Source: Acetitomaculum ruminis DSM 5522 (lineage in GTDB: Bacteria > Bacillota > Clostridia > Lachnospirales > Lachnospiraceae). Taken from it: a DNA stretch of 64,000 bases. Shown here piece by piece: positions 9,640 to 19,705 of this stretch (positions within the stretch are counted from its first letter, which is position 1; each line of letters starts with the position of its first letter). Where the stretch lies: NCBI RefSeq assembly GCF_900112085.1, contig NZ_FOJY01000011.1, positions 50,767-114,766 of the forward strand. The letters are read 5' to 3'. The notes under the pieces were generated by a model. It was not told the origin of the DNA, made no database searches, and saw only the letters and a list, made by a program, of their open reading frames with translations. The translations under genes were made by a program, and so were the position numbers.

Positions 9640-10128
9640 TTACCTATTATTAACCTCTTCGGGATAAAGATCATGATTTGCCATTCTATTCCATGCAACC
9701 TCTTCCCATTTTGTCCCGGCTTTTCCATAATTACAATAAGGGTCAATGGATATTCCACCTCTTGGTAAAAACTTTCCCCAGACTTCAATATACTTAGGAT
9801 CCATTAGTTTTATAAGATCTTTCATGATTATATTTACGCAGTCTTCGTGAAAGTCTCCTCTGTTTCTAAAGGAAAACAGATATAATTTAAGGCTTTTGCT
9901 TTCCACCATTTTTTCTGAGGGAACATAAGAAATATAAATAGTTGCAAAATCCGGCTGTCCGGTAATGGGACAAAGACTGGTAAATTCCGGACAGTTGAAT
10001 TTAACAAAATAGTCATTATCAGGATGTTTATTTATAAATGTTTCTAAAAGATCAGGGGCATAATCAAATTCATATTTATTATTTTTGCTTCCCAAAAGGG
10101 TAAGATTTTCCTTTTCTTTATCTCTCAT
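9640..10128 (-). CDS. queF: NADPH-dependent preQ0 reductase
   Basis: QueF reduces the nitrile of 7-cyano-7-deazaguanine (preQ0) to the aminomethyl group of preQ1, the queuosine precursor. The 162-residue protein matches the short, single-domain type of Firmicutes. The thioimide-forming cysteine is Cys53 in [14 protein letters not shown], with Asp60 close behind. The NADPH-binding [14 protein letters not shown] segment follows. It is the last gene of the queDECF operon, 14 bp after queC. Confidence 0.97.
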   Translation of the reverse strand: MRDKEKENLTLLGSKNNKYEFDYAPDLLETFINKHPDNDYFVKFNCPEFTSLCPITGQPDFATIYISYVPSEKMVESKSLKLYLFSFRNRGDFHEDCVNIIMKDLIKLMDPKYIEVWGKFLPRGGISIDPYCNYGKAGTKWEEVAWNRMANHDLYPEEVNNR

Positions 10129-10142
10129 ACTTTTACTCCTTT

Positions 10143-10832
10143 TTAATCCTTAATAAGAGCAGGGTCTTTTACATTGTTTAATTTAAAGGCCTCTGCCCTG
10201 TCTATGCAGGTTCCACACTCTCCACAAGGTTCGTCTCCCCCTTCATAACATGACCAGGTAAGCTCATAAGGGACTTTGAGTTCTAAGCCTAATTTTACAA
10301 CTTCAGCCTTGGTTTTATCTATAAATGGTGCCTCTATAGTAAGCTGGTGTCCACTTCCTTCATAAATAGCCTCTTTCATGGCATTATTAAAAGCACTTGA
10401 GCAGTCAGGATATGCAAAACCGCAAGCATCATCTGCATGAGCACCGTAATAAATCACATTACACTCCTTGCTTAAAGCAATGCTTGCTGCTGATGATAAA
10501 AACAGACCGTTTCTAAAAGGCACATAGGTGGAAACCGGTGTCTCTCCTTTAGTTTCTTTAATCTGTTCACTATAGCTTTCTTTTGGAATTTCTGTATCTG
10601 ATTGCTTTAAAAGAGAACAATTACTGAATTGAAAAATTTTGGAAAGATCTAAAAATAACTGTTCTACTCCGTAATAGTTGGCAACTTTTTTTGCTGCCTG
10701 AATTTCTTTGTCATGTTTTTGTCCATAGGATACTGATAAGGCAAAAACATTTTCTTTTCCATATTTTGAAATGGCAAGAGCTAATGCAGTTGTAGAATCG
10801 ACTCCGCCACTTGATAATACCATTGCTTTCAT
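10143..10832 (-). CDS. queC: 7-cyano-7-deazaguanine synthase
   Basis: QueC converts 7-carboxy-7-deazaguanine to preQ0 using ATP and ammonia. The PP-loop SGGVDS sits at residues 8-13. A C-terminal zinc site is formed by four cysteines in [16 protein letters not shown]. The length of 229 residues is normal. It starts 2 bp after the queE stop, so the two are translated together. Confidence 0.97.
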   Translation of the reverse strand: MKAMVLSSGGVDSTTALALAISKYGKENVFALSVSYGQKHDKEIQAAKKVANYYGVEQLFLDLSKIFQFSNCSLLKQSDTEIPKESYSEQIKETKGETPVSTYVPFRNGLFLSSAASIALSKECNVIYYGAHADDACGFAYPDCSSAFNNAMKEAIYEGSGHQLTIEAPFIDKTKAEVVKLGLELKVPYELTWSCYEGGDEPCGECGTCIDRAEAFKLNNVKDPALIKD

Positions 10833-10834
10833 TT

Positions 10835-11509
10835 TTAAACTCCTTTTTTGTCAGGCTCCCAGATAACTTTATGCATTTGTATTTGTAATCTGACTTTATT
10901 CATACAGTTCTTTTTCATGAACTCCACCATTTCCTCTAATTCTATCTTCCCAAAAACAGGACTTAGATATACAATGCATTTATCTGTCAGTTTATATTTT
11001 TCTATAACAAAGGCTGCCCTTTCTAAATCTGTACTTTCACAGACAAATTTTACAATATCAACCGGTTTAAGATAATCAAAATTTTCAAGAATCATGGCAT
11101 CTTCAAAGCCGCTTGAAATAAGCTTGTAATCCATGGTAAAGCTAAGATTATCATAGGCGTTTAATTCATCTCTAAGTTTTGCAACTTTTTCTATACTAAC
11201 AGCACCATTTGTTTCAATTTCGATATGAAGACTTTTATCTTTTAATAAAATCTCCAGCAATTTTATCATATCTTTTTGTAAAAGGGGTTCTCCACCGGTT
11301 AAGGTAACATTTGTCACATTACAGGATAATATATAGTCATAAATATCCTTTGGACTTAAATCTTCATATGGACAGGATGTTTCATTTGCCCATTTTGTAT
11401 CGCAATAAGTGCAGGCTAAGTTACAACCCCAAAATCTTATAAAAGCCGCCAGTTCTCCGGCTCTTTCTCCTTCGCCGTTAATACTGATAAATTTTTCTAC
11501 TACTTTCAT
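10835..11509 (-). CDS. queE: 7-carboxy-7-deazaguanine synthase (radical SAM)
   Basis: QueE is the radical SAM enzyme that contracts 6-carboxytetrahydropterin to 7-carboxy-7-deazaguanine. The iron-sulphur cysteines are Cys29, Cys33 and Cys36 in WGCNLACTYCDT (CxxxCxxC). The SAM-binding LTGGEPLLQ motif follows near residue 95. It has 224 residues. A run of six G bases 6 bp before the ATG serves as ribosome site. It lies 15 bp after queD. Confidence 0.96.
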   Translation of the reverse strand: MKVVEKFISINGEGERAGELAAFIRFWGCNLACTYCDTKWANETSCPYEDLSPKDIYDYILSCNVTNVTLTGGEPLLQKDMIKLLEILLKDKSLHIEIETNGAVSIEKVAKLRDELNAYDNLSFTMDYKLISSGFEDAMILENFDYLKPVDIVKFVCESTDLERAAFVIEKYKLTDKCIVYLSPVFGKIELEEMVEFMKKNCMNKVRLQIQMHKVIWEPDKKGV

Positions 11510-11524
11510 TTGTATCCCCCCGGA

Positions 11525-11944
11525 TTATTCTGAATACATTGCACAATTATTAGGTGTTTCATATACTTCTATCTGATGCATGTCAAATCCGTATTTTTTT
11601 AATTCATCAAAAAAATATTTTGAAAAATTTTCTGCTGTGGTTCTAAAATCCACTTCAACAAGTTTAAAATCCTCTGATAATAAGGCTTTTACAGTTTCAT
11701 TTTTCAAGGAATCTTTTTCATAAATCAAACTGTGGTCAAATCTGTCTGTCACTTCTTTTAAGGCTTTTTTCAGGTCTGAAAAATCCATTACCATTCCCTC
11801 TTTTTGCTTGTCACAAAGAAGCTCTTTAGACTTTGCAGTGGCGATTACTCTCCATCTGTGCCCGTGAAGATTATGACATTTTCCATTATAATTTTTCAAA
11901 AAATGTGCAGCATCAAAACCTACTTCTGTTTTTAAATAATACAT
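11525..11944 (-). CDS. queD: 6-carboxytetrahydropterin synthase
   Basis: QueD makes 6-carboxy-5,6,7,8-tetrahydropterin from dihydroneopterin triphosphate, the entry step to 7-deazaguanines. Zinc ligands are His14, His27 and His29 (DAAHFL and NLHGHR); the catalytic cysteine is Cys23. It has 139 residues. AGGAGG lies 5 bp upstream of the ATG. Copy 1 of the dispersed palindromic repeat ends about 11 bp upstream of the start codon, so the repeat forms part of the 5' leader. GTP cyclohydrolase and tRNA-guanine transglycosylase genes are not in the window. Confidence 0.96.
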   Translation of the reverse strand: MYYLKTEVGFDAAHFLKNYNGKCHNLHGHRWRVIATAKSKELLCDKQKEGMVMDFSDLKKALKEVTDRFDHSLIYEKDSLKNETVKALLSEDFKLVEVDFRTTAENFSKYFFDELKKYGFDMHQIEVYETPNNCAMYSE

Positions 11945-11955
11945 TTTTCCTCCTG

Positions 11956-12116
11956 TAAAGCGGACATTCGGAATCCGCTTCGCTACTTCCTCATGAACGC
12001 AGTGGCACTTTGTGCCACCTGTCAGAAGGGGCTTTAACCCCTTCTGACACTAGTAAGCTTACACCCCCGCTTAAAGCTTACGCTTTTGAAGCGGGGGATT
12101 GCTTACACTGCGTTCA
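11956..12116 (+). repeat. Dispersed palindromic repeat, copy 1 (long form)
   Basis: This 161 bp unit begins TAAAGCGGACATTCGG and ends CACTGCGTTCA. It holds a 7 bp end hairpin (AAGCGGA/TCCGCTT). An outer stem GAACGCAGTG/CACTGCGTTC encloses three hairpins with arms GTGGCAC, GTCAGAAGGGG and CCCCCGCTT. It lies inside the leader of queDECF, between the attenuator-like terminator and the queD ribosome site. Near-identical copies are at 24829, 42743 and 55986, with a short form at 54657. Confidence 0.92.
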
Positions 12117-12179
12117 AACTATATTCTAATTAATTACTTTTTGGTTTTTATCAGACTGATCAAAGGACAAAATGTCCAT

Positions 12180-12212
12180 AAAAGAAAAGACCCCGGGAAA
12201 ATCCCAGAGTCT
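12180..12212 (-). terminator. Candidate riboswitch-controlled terminator of the que leader
   Basis: The GC-rich hairpin has arms AGACTCTGGG and CCCGGGGTCT, followed by TTTTCTTTT on the minus strand. It lies about 70 nt after the preQ1 aptamer. The aptamer tail CCAGGG can pair with CTCTGG of the hairpin's 5' arm, giving a plausible antiterminator. Confidence 0.75.
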
Positions 12213-12280
12213 GTTTTTGTCAAATAATAAGAATATTCACAAAAGAATACCTATTAATTTCAATTAAAAACAAAGATCAG

Positions 12281-12326
12281 CCCTGGTTTTTTTTAACGAC
12301 AGGATGGTGCAAACGAACTGTCGGAT
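12281..12326 (-). promoter_or_regulatory. preQ1-I riboswitch aptamer
   Basis: On the minus strand a CGACAG/CTGTCG stem closes a loop reading TTCGTTTGCACCATC. An A-rich tail of eight A and then CCAGGG follows. This is the H-type pseudoknot layout of the preQ1 class I aptamer (P1, CACC-type loop, A-rich tail). It lies upstream of queDECF, the pathway that makes preQ1. It should switch the operon off when preQ1 is plentiful. Confidence 0.82.
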
Positions 12327-12355
12327 ATTTAACGGTGATTTTTACCACCTGCGTT

Positions 12356-12384
12356 ATACTACTCTCATTAGCCTTTTTTGTCAA
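12356..12384 (-). promoter_or_regulatory. Promoter of the que leader
   Basis: TTGACA (12379-12384) and TAGTAT (12356-12361) are separated by exactly 17 bp on the minus strand. The predicted start near 12349 lies about 25 nt before the preQ1 aptamer. The promoter begins 22 bp after the PAP2 gene. Confidence 0.75.
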
Positions 12385-12405
12385 GGTTTCAAAGCTAAAT
12401 AATAT

Positions 12406-13071
12406 TTATTGTTCAAAAATATATCTGCTAAGAAGGGCTTTAAATGCCATTAAAATAGTTACTGAATAAAGAATCCCTGCAAAAATATCACTAAGCCAAT
12501 GGGCTCCGGATAAAAGTCTGAATACAACTATAAGAACCATTAATAAAGAAGCCAGAATCTGTAAATATTTCTTTGTTTTAATTCTTCTTTTAAAAATAAT
12601 TCCCCATTCAATAATTGCACTTCCAAGAATTACTATAGCAAGCATGGTGTGGGTAGAAGGAAATGATGCTTCTAAAGCTGTTTCATCAGGTAAAATCTCA
12701 GGTCTGTAATTGATTATTACTTTTTCAAAAAATACATAAATTAAAGCAAATACTATATACAATCCTAAAAGACACCAGATGTTAATATCTACAGCTGATA
12801 GTTTTTTCCCGGTAACCAATTGTAAAAATCCAAAAAGGCCAAAATATAAAACCGGTAAAAAAACCAGGTATCCCAGATATTTTGAAAGGGAATAAAATAT
12901 CATATTAAGACCTGTTAAGTCATGAAAATATTTATTGATAGTGGATAATCCTACGCTGCTTTCTTCAGGTCCTATAGCTGCCACATCCACATTACAAACT
13001 ATAATGGTAAAGATAATGGATAATATTAAAAATACTCCTGCTAAAAGACCATAACTTTTTTCATTTCTCAT
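12406..13071 (-). CDS. PAP2-family membrane phosphatase
   Basis: This is a multi-span membrane protein of 221 residues with the acid-phosphatase motifs of the PAP2 superfamily: a KxxxxxRP-like segment (KVIINYRPE), SFPSTHT, and RLLSGAHWLSDIFAG with its catalytic histidine. Members dephosphorylate lipid phosphates such as undecaprenyl pyrophosphate or phosphatidic acid. The ATG at 13071 has GAGG 8 bp upstream. An ATG at 13182 would add 37 residues but has no ribosome site. The substrate cannot be told from sequence. Confidence 0.88.
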   Translation of the reverse strand: MRNEKSYGLLAGVFLILSIIFTIIVCNVDVAAIGPEESSVGLSTINKYFHDLTGLNMIFYSLSKYLGYLVFLPVLYFGLFGFLQLVTGKKLSAVDINIWCLLGLYIVFALIYVFFEKVIINYRPEILPDETALEASFPSTHTMLAIVILGSAIIEWGIIFKRRIKTKKYLQILASLLMVLIVVFRLLSGAHWLSDIFAGILYSVTILMAFKALLSRYIFEQ

Positions 13072-13199
13072 ACTGTTTTCCTCATTTGATAAATAAGCAT
13101 AGCTTTCTACATATTTATCTCTTTCTATATTTTTAATACCTGTAACTAAACGATTATAACATAAACTTATTAAATAAAACATTTATAAATTCTTAATAT

Positions 13200-14555
13200 T
13201 TATGCTTCATCCGGTAGTTTTTTGTAAAGACTTAAATACATTACTACAAAACAAAGGGTTCCTCCCAGAGCATTTGATATAGGTTCTGCCAGAAATACTC
13301 CATCTACTCCAAATCCCATCCCCGGTAGCAAAAGGGTTAGGGGAACAACAATTATTACCTTTCTTAATAAAGAGAAAAATATTGCCCTTTTTGAACAGCC
13401 AAGAGCCGTAAAGGTGCATTGTCCTGCAAACTGCAGTGCCATAAAACAAAAACCAAAAAAATAAAGTCTTAAAGCATCGCTTCCAAGCTTTAGCAATTCT
13501 TCATCTGATGAAAATAATGACATACAGGTTTTAGGGAACAATACTAACACAAGCCACATAACACTTAAATATATAAGTCCGAGTATGGCGGTAAATTTAA
13601 TTCCTTCCTTTACTCTTTTATATTTTTTTGCACCGTAATTGTAACCTAATATTGGCTGGGCACCACCTCCAATGCTGATTGGCGGTACAGAAAAGATTTC
13701 TCTTACGGAATTTAACACGGTCATTATTCCCACATAAAGATCTCCCCCGTAGATTTTTAAAGACCTGTTACATACAATCTGAACAAGACAGCTTGTAGCC
13801 TGCATTATAAATCCTGCAAGACCTAGCTGTATTATTTCAAGAACCATCTTTCCTTCCAGACGCATTTTGTCTAATTCCAATCGGTAGGCATTATCTTTTT
13901 TGTGAAAATAAAACATTACCCATAAAAAAGAAACAAACTGGCTTATGACACTGGTAAGAGCAGCTCCTTCAATTCCCATGGAAAAAAAGAATATAAAAAT
14001 CGGGTCCAGAATCATATTTAAAACTGCTCCAATAACTATGGTACACATGCCCATTCCCGGGTGACCTGAGGCATTTATAAAGGGAACAAGCCCCGTAGAA
14101 ACCATTGAAAACAAGGTTCCAAAAAGATAAATATTAAGATATTTTTCACCATATAAAACTGTCTTATCACTGGCCCCAAACAGGTATAAAACCGGAGTTT
14201 TAAAGGCATAAAAAAAGGCAAATATTATAAAAGAAGTAATTACTATAAGGGTAAATACCTCTCCTAAGAGTTTTTTTGCCCTTTCTTCGTTTTTCTCTCC
14301 CCTGGCAATGGAAAATAATGGCGCTCCCCCTGACGAAAACAGATTTGTAAAAGCAATAATCAGAGTAATTACCGGAAATGTAAGGCCTATTCCTGACAGG
14401 GCAAGACTTCCCTGTGTCTTTAAATGTCCTATATATATCCTGTCAACCACACTGTATAATAATTGTATAATCTGGGCAAGCATAAGTGGAAAAGACTGTG
14501 CCATTATATTTTTCCACATCTTTCCCTGTGAAAAATCAGATTTCACATTTTTCAT
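13200..14555 (-). CDS. MATE-family efflux transporter
   Basis: The protein has about 450 residues and twelve predicted membrane spans in two homologous halves. It matches MATE multidrug exporters, with typical N-terminal PLMLAQIIQLLYSVVDRIYIGHL and second-half GGGAQPILGYNYGA. These pumps export cationic drugs or metabolites using Na+ or H+ gradients. The start is uncertain: AAAGGAG abuts the ATG at 14555, lies 9 bp before a GTG at 14546, and is downstream of a TTG at 14582. It may be cotranscribed with the PAP2 gene, which follows on the same strand. Confidence 0.93.
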   Translation of the reverse strand: MKNVKSDFSQGKMWKNIMAQSFPLMLAQIIQLLYSVVDRIYIGHLKTQGSLALSGIGLTFPVITLIIAFTNLFSSGGAPLFSIARGEKNEERAKKLLGEVFTLIVITSFIIFAFFYAFKTPVLYLFGASDKTVLYGEKYLNIYLFGTLFSMVSTGLVPFINASGHPGMGMCTIVIGAVLNMILDPIFIFFFSMGIEGAALTSVISQFVSFLWVMFYFHKKDNAYRLELDKMRLEGKMVLEIIQLGLAGFIMQATSCLVQIVCNRSLKIYGGDLYVGIMTVLNSVREIFSVPPISIGGGAQPILGYNYGAKKYKRVKEGIKFTAILGLIYLSVMWLVLVLFPKTCMSLFSSDEELLKLGSDALRLYFFGFCFMALQFAGQCTFTALGCSKRAIFFSLLRKVIIVVPLTLLLPGMGFGVDGVFLAEPISNALGGTLCFVVMYLSLYKKLPDEA

Positions 14556-14692
14556 CTCCTTTAAAATTACATATTTGCGCAAATTAAAGCAGAATGTCTT
14601 ATAAACATCCTGCTAAAACAGTATTATAACTAATATAATATAAAATGTCACCAAACTTTATGTCGTTTTCTTTATAAATATTCCTTTGATAT

Positions 14693-16948
14693 TTACAGGC
14701 AGTTATCTATTTCCGATAAGACCGTTTTCATGTCTATAGGCTTTGTTATATAGCCATTCATCCCTGCGTCCATTGCATTTTTCTTATCTTCATCAAAGGC
14801 ATTGGCAGTCATTGCAATTATAGGAATCTCAGATTTTTTTCCATTAAGTCCCCTAATGGTTCTAGTTGCCTTATATCCGTCCATATTAGGCATTTGTATG
14901 TCCATTAATATTAAATCATATTTATCCACAGGAGAATTTACAATAGTTTCAACACACTCTATCCCATCCTCCACCGTATCCACTTCAAATCCGGACTCCG
15001 TAAGAAGAACTTCTGCAATTTCTCTGTTCATTGCATTGTCCTCAGCTAAAAGTATCTTCTTTCCCTTTATTTTTTCAAAATCAATATCATTATTTATATC
15101 ATCATCTATTATTTTTTTATCTGCTATTTTAAAAGGTATTCTTATGGTAACTTTTGTTCCCTGACCGGACTTGCTTTCCACATTTATACTACCATCCATT
15201 AAATCCACAAGTTTTTTTACAATTCCCATTCCAAGACCGGTTCCATAAACCTTGTTTTCTGTTACCGTCTTTTCTCTTTCAAAACTGTCATAAATGTGAG
15301 GCATAAATTCGCTGGATATACCTATTCCATTATCCTCTATAACATTTTCATAAATAACATAGCCTTCTTTTTGTGAAGGAAGCTTTCTTGTACTTACCTT
15401 TATTGTACCGTTTTCAGGTGTATATTTAACGGCATTGGATAAAATGTTTAGTAATATTTCCTGGAATTTTGTCTTGTCACAATAAACAAGCATAGATGGA
15501 AATTCCATATTTCTAATAACATTCAGATTTTTCTTTTCATAATCTATGTTAAATATAATTGATAAATCCTTCTCCACTTCCACAATATCCATTATTTCTT
15601 CGTCCAAAGAAGTTTTTCCGCTTTCAATCCTTGCCATTTCAAGAACTCTGTTTATAAGATTTAAGAGATATTGTCCGGAAACTTTGATATTTGTTAAATA
15701 TTTAAGCCTTGTTTCTTTGTCTAAATTATCGTTTTCCAGCAACTTTTCAAAGCCTAATATGGCATTCATAGGAGTTCTTATGTCATGAGACATGTTAAAT
15801 AAAAACTGGGACTTTGACCTGTTTGCCACCTCGGCTTCCTCTTTTGCCATTCTTAAAGCCTCAGTATAATTAATTTCATCATCAATAATCCTTACCATAA
15901 TAACGCTGTAAAGGTCTCCGTCTTCACCTTTAATCAAAATAGACCTTTGCTCCACCCAGTGAAGTTCATCCCCGTGAAGCTGCTTTGTTATTAACTGAAT
16001 GGTTCTTTCTCCCCTTTTGTATGCATCCATAAGAGCTTTTCTTGAGAATTTTCTTTTCATCTCCTCCCATTCTTTTCTATCAGGAAATGAGCTTTCTATT
16101 GCATCAAACATGTCATCCATAGTCATACCGGTAACATCAATTTTTCCATCAAAAGCATTTTCGTCATACTCCACATTTACTATATTCTGGGTAACATTTT
16201 CTTCCATGATAAAAAGATAGTAGGTTTTTGCGGCAGCCACAATAAGCCTAAGCTTCATCTGCTTTTTGCGTTCATCTCTTATAAAACCTTCTATATTTCT
16301 AAAGGCAAGTACCAGGTTTTCGCTTTCCTTATTTGAACCTGCCCTTGCAACTAAAAATTCATGATGTTCTTTTTTGCCCTCGTCATCTATTCTTGTATAT
16401 TTTATTGAATAAAAACCCTCATCGGGAATATTGGCTATTAAAACATCCAAATCAAGCAGGGGACGAATTTCTTCCCTTTCTTCCGGCACAATATAATTAT
16501 TGATATAAAAATCTACCGCATATTCAAAATCCGGATTGTTTTCTTCTTTAAATTTTAAAAATCCCTTTGTGGTTGAATCCGTTTTTCTGTATAGATGCAA
16601 AGTTTTATTTTTTGTATTTAAGTACCATACAGTGTGAAATTCCTGACTTATGGCATTAATAATGCCATAGGCCTCTTCTTTAAAGCGGTAACGGTGATTT
16701 ATATTTTTTATATATATATTTGAAAACACAATAATAAAAAGCCATATTATAAAACATATGCTGAAAACAATATAAATATCCAGATGGGTTATCAATATCC
16801 TTTTAAGCATTACATATGACCAGTTATTTCCACTTTTTATTTTAAAAATAATAATGTGAATTAAAGTATATATGATAGGAGATATAACCATTATTATCGT
16901 AATAATGTTTTCAAACATCCTTATTTTCTTTATTATCTTACTATTCAT
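14693..16948 (-). CDS. Membrane hybrid sensor histidine kinase
   Basis: The protein has 751 residues and two N-terminal membrane segments (about 13-32 and 52-75). A PAS-like region of some 280 residues follows. The HisKA H-box has His388 in [14 protein letters not shown]. The HATPase domain has N-box DNGIGI and G-box GTGLGMGIV. The C-terminal receiver has Asp683 in [12 protein letters not shown]. Domain plan and wording resemble the kinase at 1-3028, so the two are probably paralogs. No separate response regulator is adjacent; output presumably runs through a phosphotransfer protein elsewhere. Confidence 0.93.
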   Translation of the reverse strand: MNSKIIKKIRMFENIITIIMVISPIIYTLIHIIIFKIKSGNNWSYVMLKRILITHLDIYIVFSICFIIWLFIIVFSNIYIKNINHRYRFKEEAYGIINAISQEFHTVWYLNTKNKTLHLYRKTDSTTKGFLKFKEENNPDFEYAVDFYINNYIVPEEREEIRPLLDLDVLIANIPDEGFYSIKYTRIDDEGKKEHHEFLVARAGSNKESENLVLAFRNIEGFIRDERKKQMKLRLIVAAAKTYYLFIMEENVTQNIVNVEYDENAFDGKIDVTGMTMDDMFDAIESSFPDRKEWEEMKRKFSRKALMDAYKRGERTIQLITKQLHGDELHWVEQRSILIKGEDGDLYSVIMVRIIDDEINYTEALRMAKEEAEVANRSKSQFLFNMSHDIRTPMNAILGFEKLLENDNLDKETRLKYLTNIKVSGQYLLNLINRVLEMARIESGKTSLDEEIMDIVEVEKDLSIIFNIDYEKKNLNVIRNMEFPSMLVYCDKTKFQEILLNILSNAVKYTPENGTIKVSTRKLPSQKEGYVIYENVIEDNGIGISSEFMPHIYDSFEREKTVTENKVYGTGLGMGIVKKLVDLMDGSINVESKSGQGTKVTIRIPFKIADKKIIDDDINNDIDFEKIKGKKILLAEDNAMNREIAEVLLTESGFEVDTVEDGIECVETIVNSPVDKYDLILMDIQMPNMDGYKATRTIRGLNGKKSEIPIIAMTANAFDEDKKNAMDAGMNGYITKPIDMKTVLSEIDNCL

Positions 16949-17041
16949 AGTTTCCTCCGGTTATGTCTGCCACCCCTGATAAATAGTATTTCGTCAGAAT
17001 AAGAGTATTTTTAAATATCTGTAAATATTTCGCTGTAATGT

Positions 17042-17069
17042 AAAAAACCGACTGTATTTCTACAGTCGG
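17042..17069 (-). terminator. Terminator of the dlt-like operon
   Basis: The perfect arms CCGACTGTA and TACAGTCGG with a 4-nt loop are followed by TTTTTTA on the minus strand, 14 bp after the last gene of the operon. Confidence 0.85.
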
Positions 17070-17082
17070 AAAATTATTATTA

Positions 17083-18099
17083 TTAATTCATAAAAGGCTT
17101 TTGAAGGAGTGGATTTGCTGCACTAAAAGAATCTGCCCTTTTAAGACCTGCTCTTTCCAGCTCCTTTTTATATACTTTATAATTATGATTCCAGGATTTC
17201 TTTATTTTTTTGTCTTTTCTGTGGTCTTTAAGTTTGCAGTTTTCACTTAAATAATCACCAAGATAGGAAGTAACCTTACTTGCTCCAAAATAATTCATAT
17301 GAATTCCACCATCACAAGTATCATTATCCCAGTCTATATAACCTGATAATTCATAATTTAAATCCAAAAATTCAATGCCTTTTTTATCAGCATATTTTTT
17401 TATGCTTTCATATTTTTTCTTTGACCAGTCAGAGCTTGGACATTTTAATAAAACCACCTTGGAACCATTTTTTTCGCATAATTCTATGGTTTTATCTACC
17501 CAGTACTTAGAGATTTTATTCATTTTAATTTTTTTACCTTTTTTCAGGACTTTTTGTGAATCCTGGGCTTTTTCAACCTCCGGTCTTACAAAATATCCCT
17601 TGCTGACAGATTTTTTAGGGGGAGAATTAAATATCCTTACAGGATTTGGTCCCCAGAGAAATCTGTGATAAGCAAAAACAGGAAATATCTGCTCTAAATA
17701 TGCCTTTATGGTAGTATTAATGTTATCAATATCACTTTGATCTCTAAAAAAAGTTGCCGTTTCTAAAAAAACCACCTTTGGCTTTTGTTTTTCATATATC
17801 TTTTTTAAATAAACATAGTTTTCTGCCGGTCTTTGGGATGCCTCACCCCAGCTAAAGCCGGTATATCCGTAGTCTTTCCACCATTCCAAAGGAGAGATAC
17901 TGCTATAAACATCACTGCTTCCAATAGATATTACATCTATCGTGTTTTCAGGCTCATTATAAATTTTCTTTGAATAATAATTTAAAACCGGATTGGTATT
18001 TTGCATAAGTTTAATGGAAATCCATCCAAGAGCCTGTAAAAGTAAAAATACTGCCATTAAAAAAGCAAAAAACCTGATTATTATATTTTGTCTTGTCAT
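17083..18099 (-). CDS. SGNH/DltD-like membrane-anchored esterase or transferase
   Basis: The 338-residue protein has one N-terminal membrane anchor and an extracytoplasmic SGNH-like domain. The nucleophile motif ISIGSSDVYSS (near residue 61) and a late DGGIHMNYFGA (His near residue 267) give the expected Ser and His. In dlt-type systems such a protein works with the MBOAT partner to move an acyl group onto a surface polymer. The start is the ATG at 18099, with GAGG 11 bp upstream; a GTG at 18111 is an alternative. It follows the MBOAT gene directly. Confidence 0.8.
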   Translation of the reverse strand: MTRQNIIIRFFAFLMAVFLLLQALGWISIKLMQNTNPVLNYYSKKIYNEPENTIDVISIGSSDVYSSISPLEWWKDYGYTGFSWGEASQRPAENYVYLKKIYEKQKPKVVFLETATFFRDQSDIDNINTTIKAYLEQIFPVFAYHRFLWGPNPVRIFNSPPKKSVSKGYFVRPEVEKAQDSQKVLKKGKKIKMNKISKYWVDKTIELCEKNGSKVVLLKCPSSDWSKKKYESIKKYADKKGIEFLDLNYELSGYIDWDNDTCDGGIHMNYFGASKVTSYLGDYLSENCKLKDHRKDKKIKKSWNHNYKVYKKELERAGLKRADSFSAANPLLQKPFMN

Positions 18100-18113
18100 T
18101 TTAGTTTTCACCT

Positions 18114-19703
18114 CTAAAACTGTGCATAAATAAAATCTGCACCTTTAAATCCAACTCCATAGGCCCCTAAGGAAATTATCACTGCCACGCCGGCAAGATA
18201 AAATGACCATCTGTAAAAAAGCGGCTTTTGAGCCAGGTATTCTCTTATGCTTATGCCCTGTTCGTGAAAATGTCCTACAAAGGCAAATATAATTACCGGT
18301 ATAATAAACAGCAATACCATGGCAGGACTTTGCATACCGGTATTAAGAAGTTCCTGTGGGATATTACTTATAGCGGATGGCTTAAACATGGCAAAAAACA
18401 TTTCTTTTGCACTTGCTATGTCCTTTGAATTAAAAATCATCATTCCTATATTTACAAGGATGAAGGTTCTTGCTATCTGACATCTTTGGTAGCCTTTGCT
18501 TTCCCTGTTTATATTTAAACTTTCAAATATTTTTTTAAATAAAGGTTCCAAAAGCAATCCCAAAGTTAAAATAGCATAATAATAAAGCCCGTAAACCACA
18601 TATTTTACTTCACTTCCATGCCATAATCCGTTGCATAACCACACCATAAAAAGGGCAAAAATCATAGGAACTGTAGTTGCATAATAATTATTAAAAACTT
18701 TTTTACTTTTCTTTGAAAGATTTTGAAAACCTGTACTTAAAGAAACAGGATAAAAAACATAATCTCTAAGAAAACTTCCAAGGGTAATATTCCATCTTTG
18801 CCAGAATTCATTTACTGTTTTTGAAACAAAAGGCTGCTTAAAGTTCTCGGATAGTTCAATTCCGAAAAGTTCGGCACTTCCTCTTGCTATATCAATACAT
18901 CCTGAAAAGTCTGCATATAATTCAAGGGTATATACTAAAACCATAAGAATTATCACCCAGTTGCCAAAGTTTTTATAATCTCTAAATACAACCATTACAT
19001 AGCGGTTTAAATTATCAGCCACTACTATCTTTTTAAATAAGCCCCACATCATAAGCTGTAAACCAAAGCAAAAGGTCTTATAGTCAAAGCTGTGACCTGT
19101 GGATAGCATTTTTCCAACATTTTTATATCTTTCAATGGGACCTTCAGTAACTGTTGGGAAAAAACTTAAAAATAAAAATATTTTCAAAGGTTTTTTTTCA
19201 GCTTCACATACCCCTCTTTTTACATCTATTACATAGGCAATAGCTGATAATGTATAGAAGGATATTCCTAAAGGCATCAAAAGATGCACTGTTTCAAACT
19301 GCATATTTATATTTAAAAGTCTGCAAAATGAATTTGCAATATTTCCGGCAAAATTCAGATATTTTGAAAAAAACAGTATTCCAAGGCTTATAATGGCCAC
19401 AAGACCACAAACTAAATTATTCTTTTTTTCGTTTTTTTCTTTCAAAAGCTTTCTTTCCGGCTTTTCAAGACTCTTTTTTATCTCTTTAAATTTTAAATTC
19501 CTGTCTTCTATATTTTTTGCGGCCAGATATACCAATAAAGAAGTAAACAGTATTGAAACAATAAGATATTTACTTGAAAACAGATAAAATACTATACTGG
19601 CTGTAAGCAATACTCCCCATCTGTATTTTATTGGTATTATATAATATAAAATTACCACTGGAATTAAAAATGCAAAAAGATACATATACGAATTGTACTG
19701 CAT
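18114..19703 (-). CDS. MBOAT acyltransferase (DltB/AlgI-like)
   Basis: This polytopic membrane O-acyltransferase has 529 residues, longer than classical DltB (about 400) and closer to the AlgI size. The MBOAT signature includes GPIERYKN, ADFSGCIDIARGSAELFGI and the catalytic histidine in CNGLWHGSEVKY. It would carry an acyl group from the carrier protein across or onto the membrane for transfer to a surface polymer. Only 2 bp separate it from the carrier gene. Confidence 0.92.
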   Translation of the reverse strand: MQYNSYMYLFAFLIPVVILYYIIPIKYRWGVLLTASIVFYLFSSKYLIVSILFTSLLVYLAAKNIEDRNLKFKEIKKSLEKPERKLLKEKNEKKNNLVCGLVAIISLGILFFSKYLNFAGNIANSFCRLLNINMQFETVHLLMPLGISFYTLSAIAYVIDVKRGVCEAEKKPLKIFLFLSFFPTVTEGPIERYKNVGKMLSTGHSFDYKTFCFGLQLMMWGLFKKIVVADNLNRYVMVVFRDYKNFGNWVIILMVLVYTLELYADFSGCIDIARGSAELFGIELSENFKQPFVSKTVNEFWQRWNITLGSFLRDYVFYPVSLSTGFQNLSKKSKKVFNNYYATTVPMIFALFMVWLCNGLWHGSEVKYVVYGLYYYAILTLGLLLEPLFKKIFESLNINRESKGYQRCQIARTFILVNIGMMIFNSKDIASAKEMFFAMFKPSAISNIPQELLNTGMQSPAMVLLFIIPVIIFAFVGHFHEQGISIREYLAQKPLFYRWSFYLAGVAVIISLGAYGVGFKGADFIYAQF

Positions 19704-19705
19704 TA

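Noticed and set aside
12290..12350. T-box or THF riboswitch in the que leader
   Set aside because: The short stem, CACC-type loop and A-rich tail fit the preQ1-I layout, and the downstream genes make preQ1; T-box and THF motifs are absent.
13207..13449. Open frame inside the MATE gene
   Set aside because: It is a shifted frame of a clear MATE transporter and has no ribosome site.
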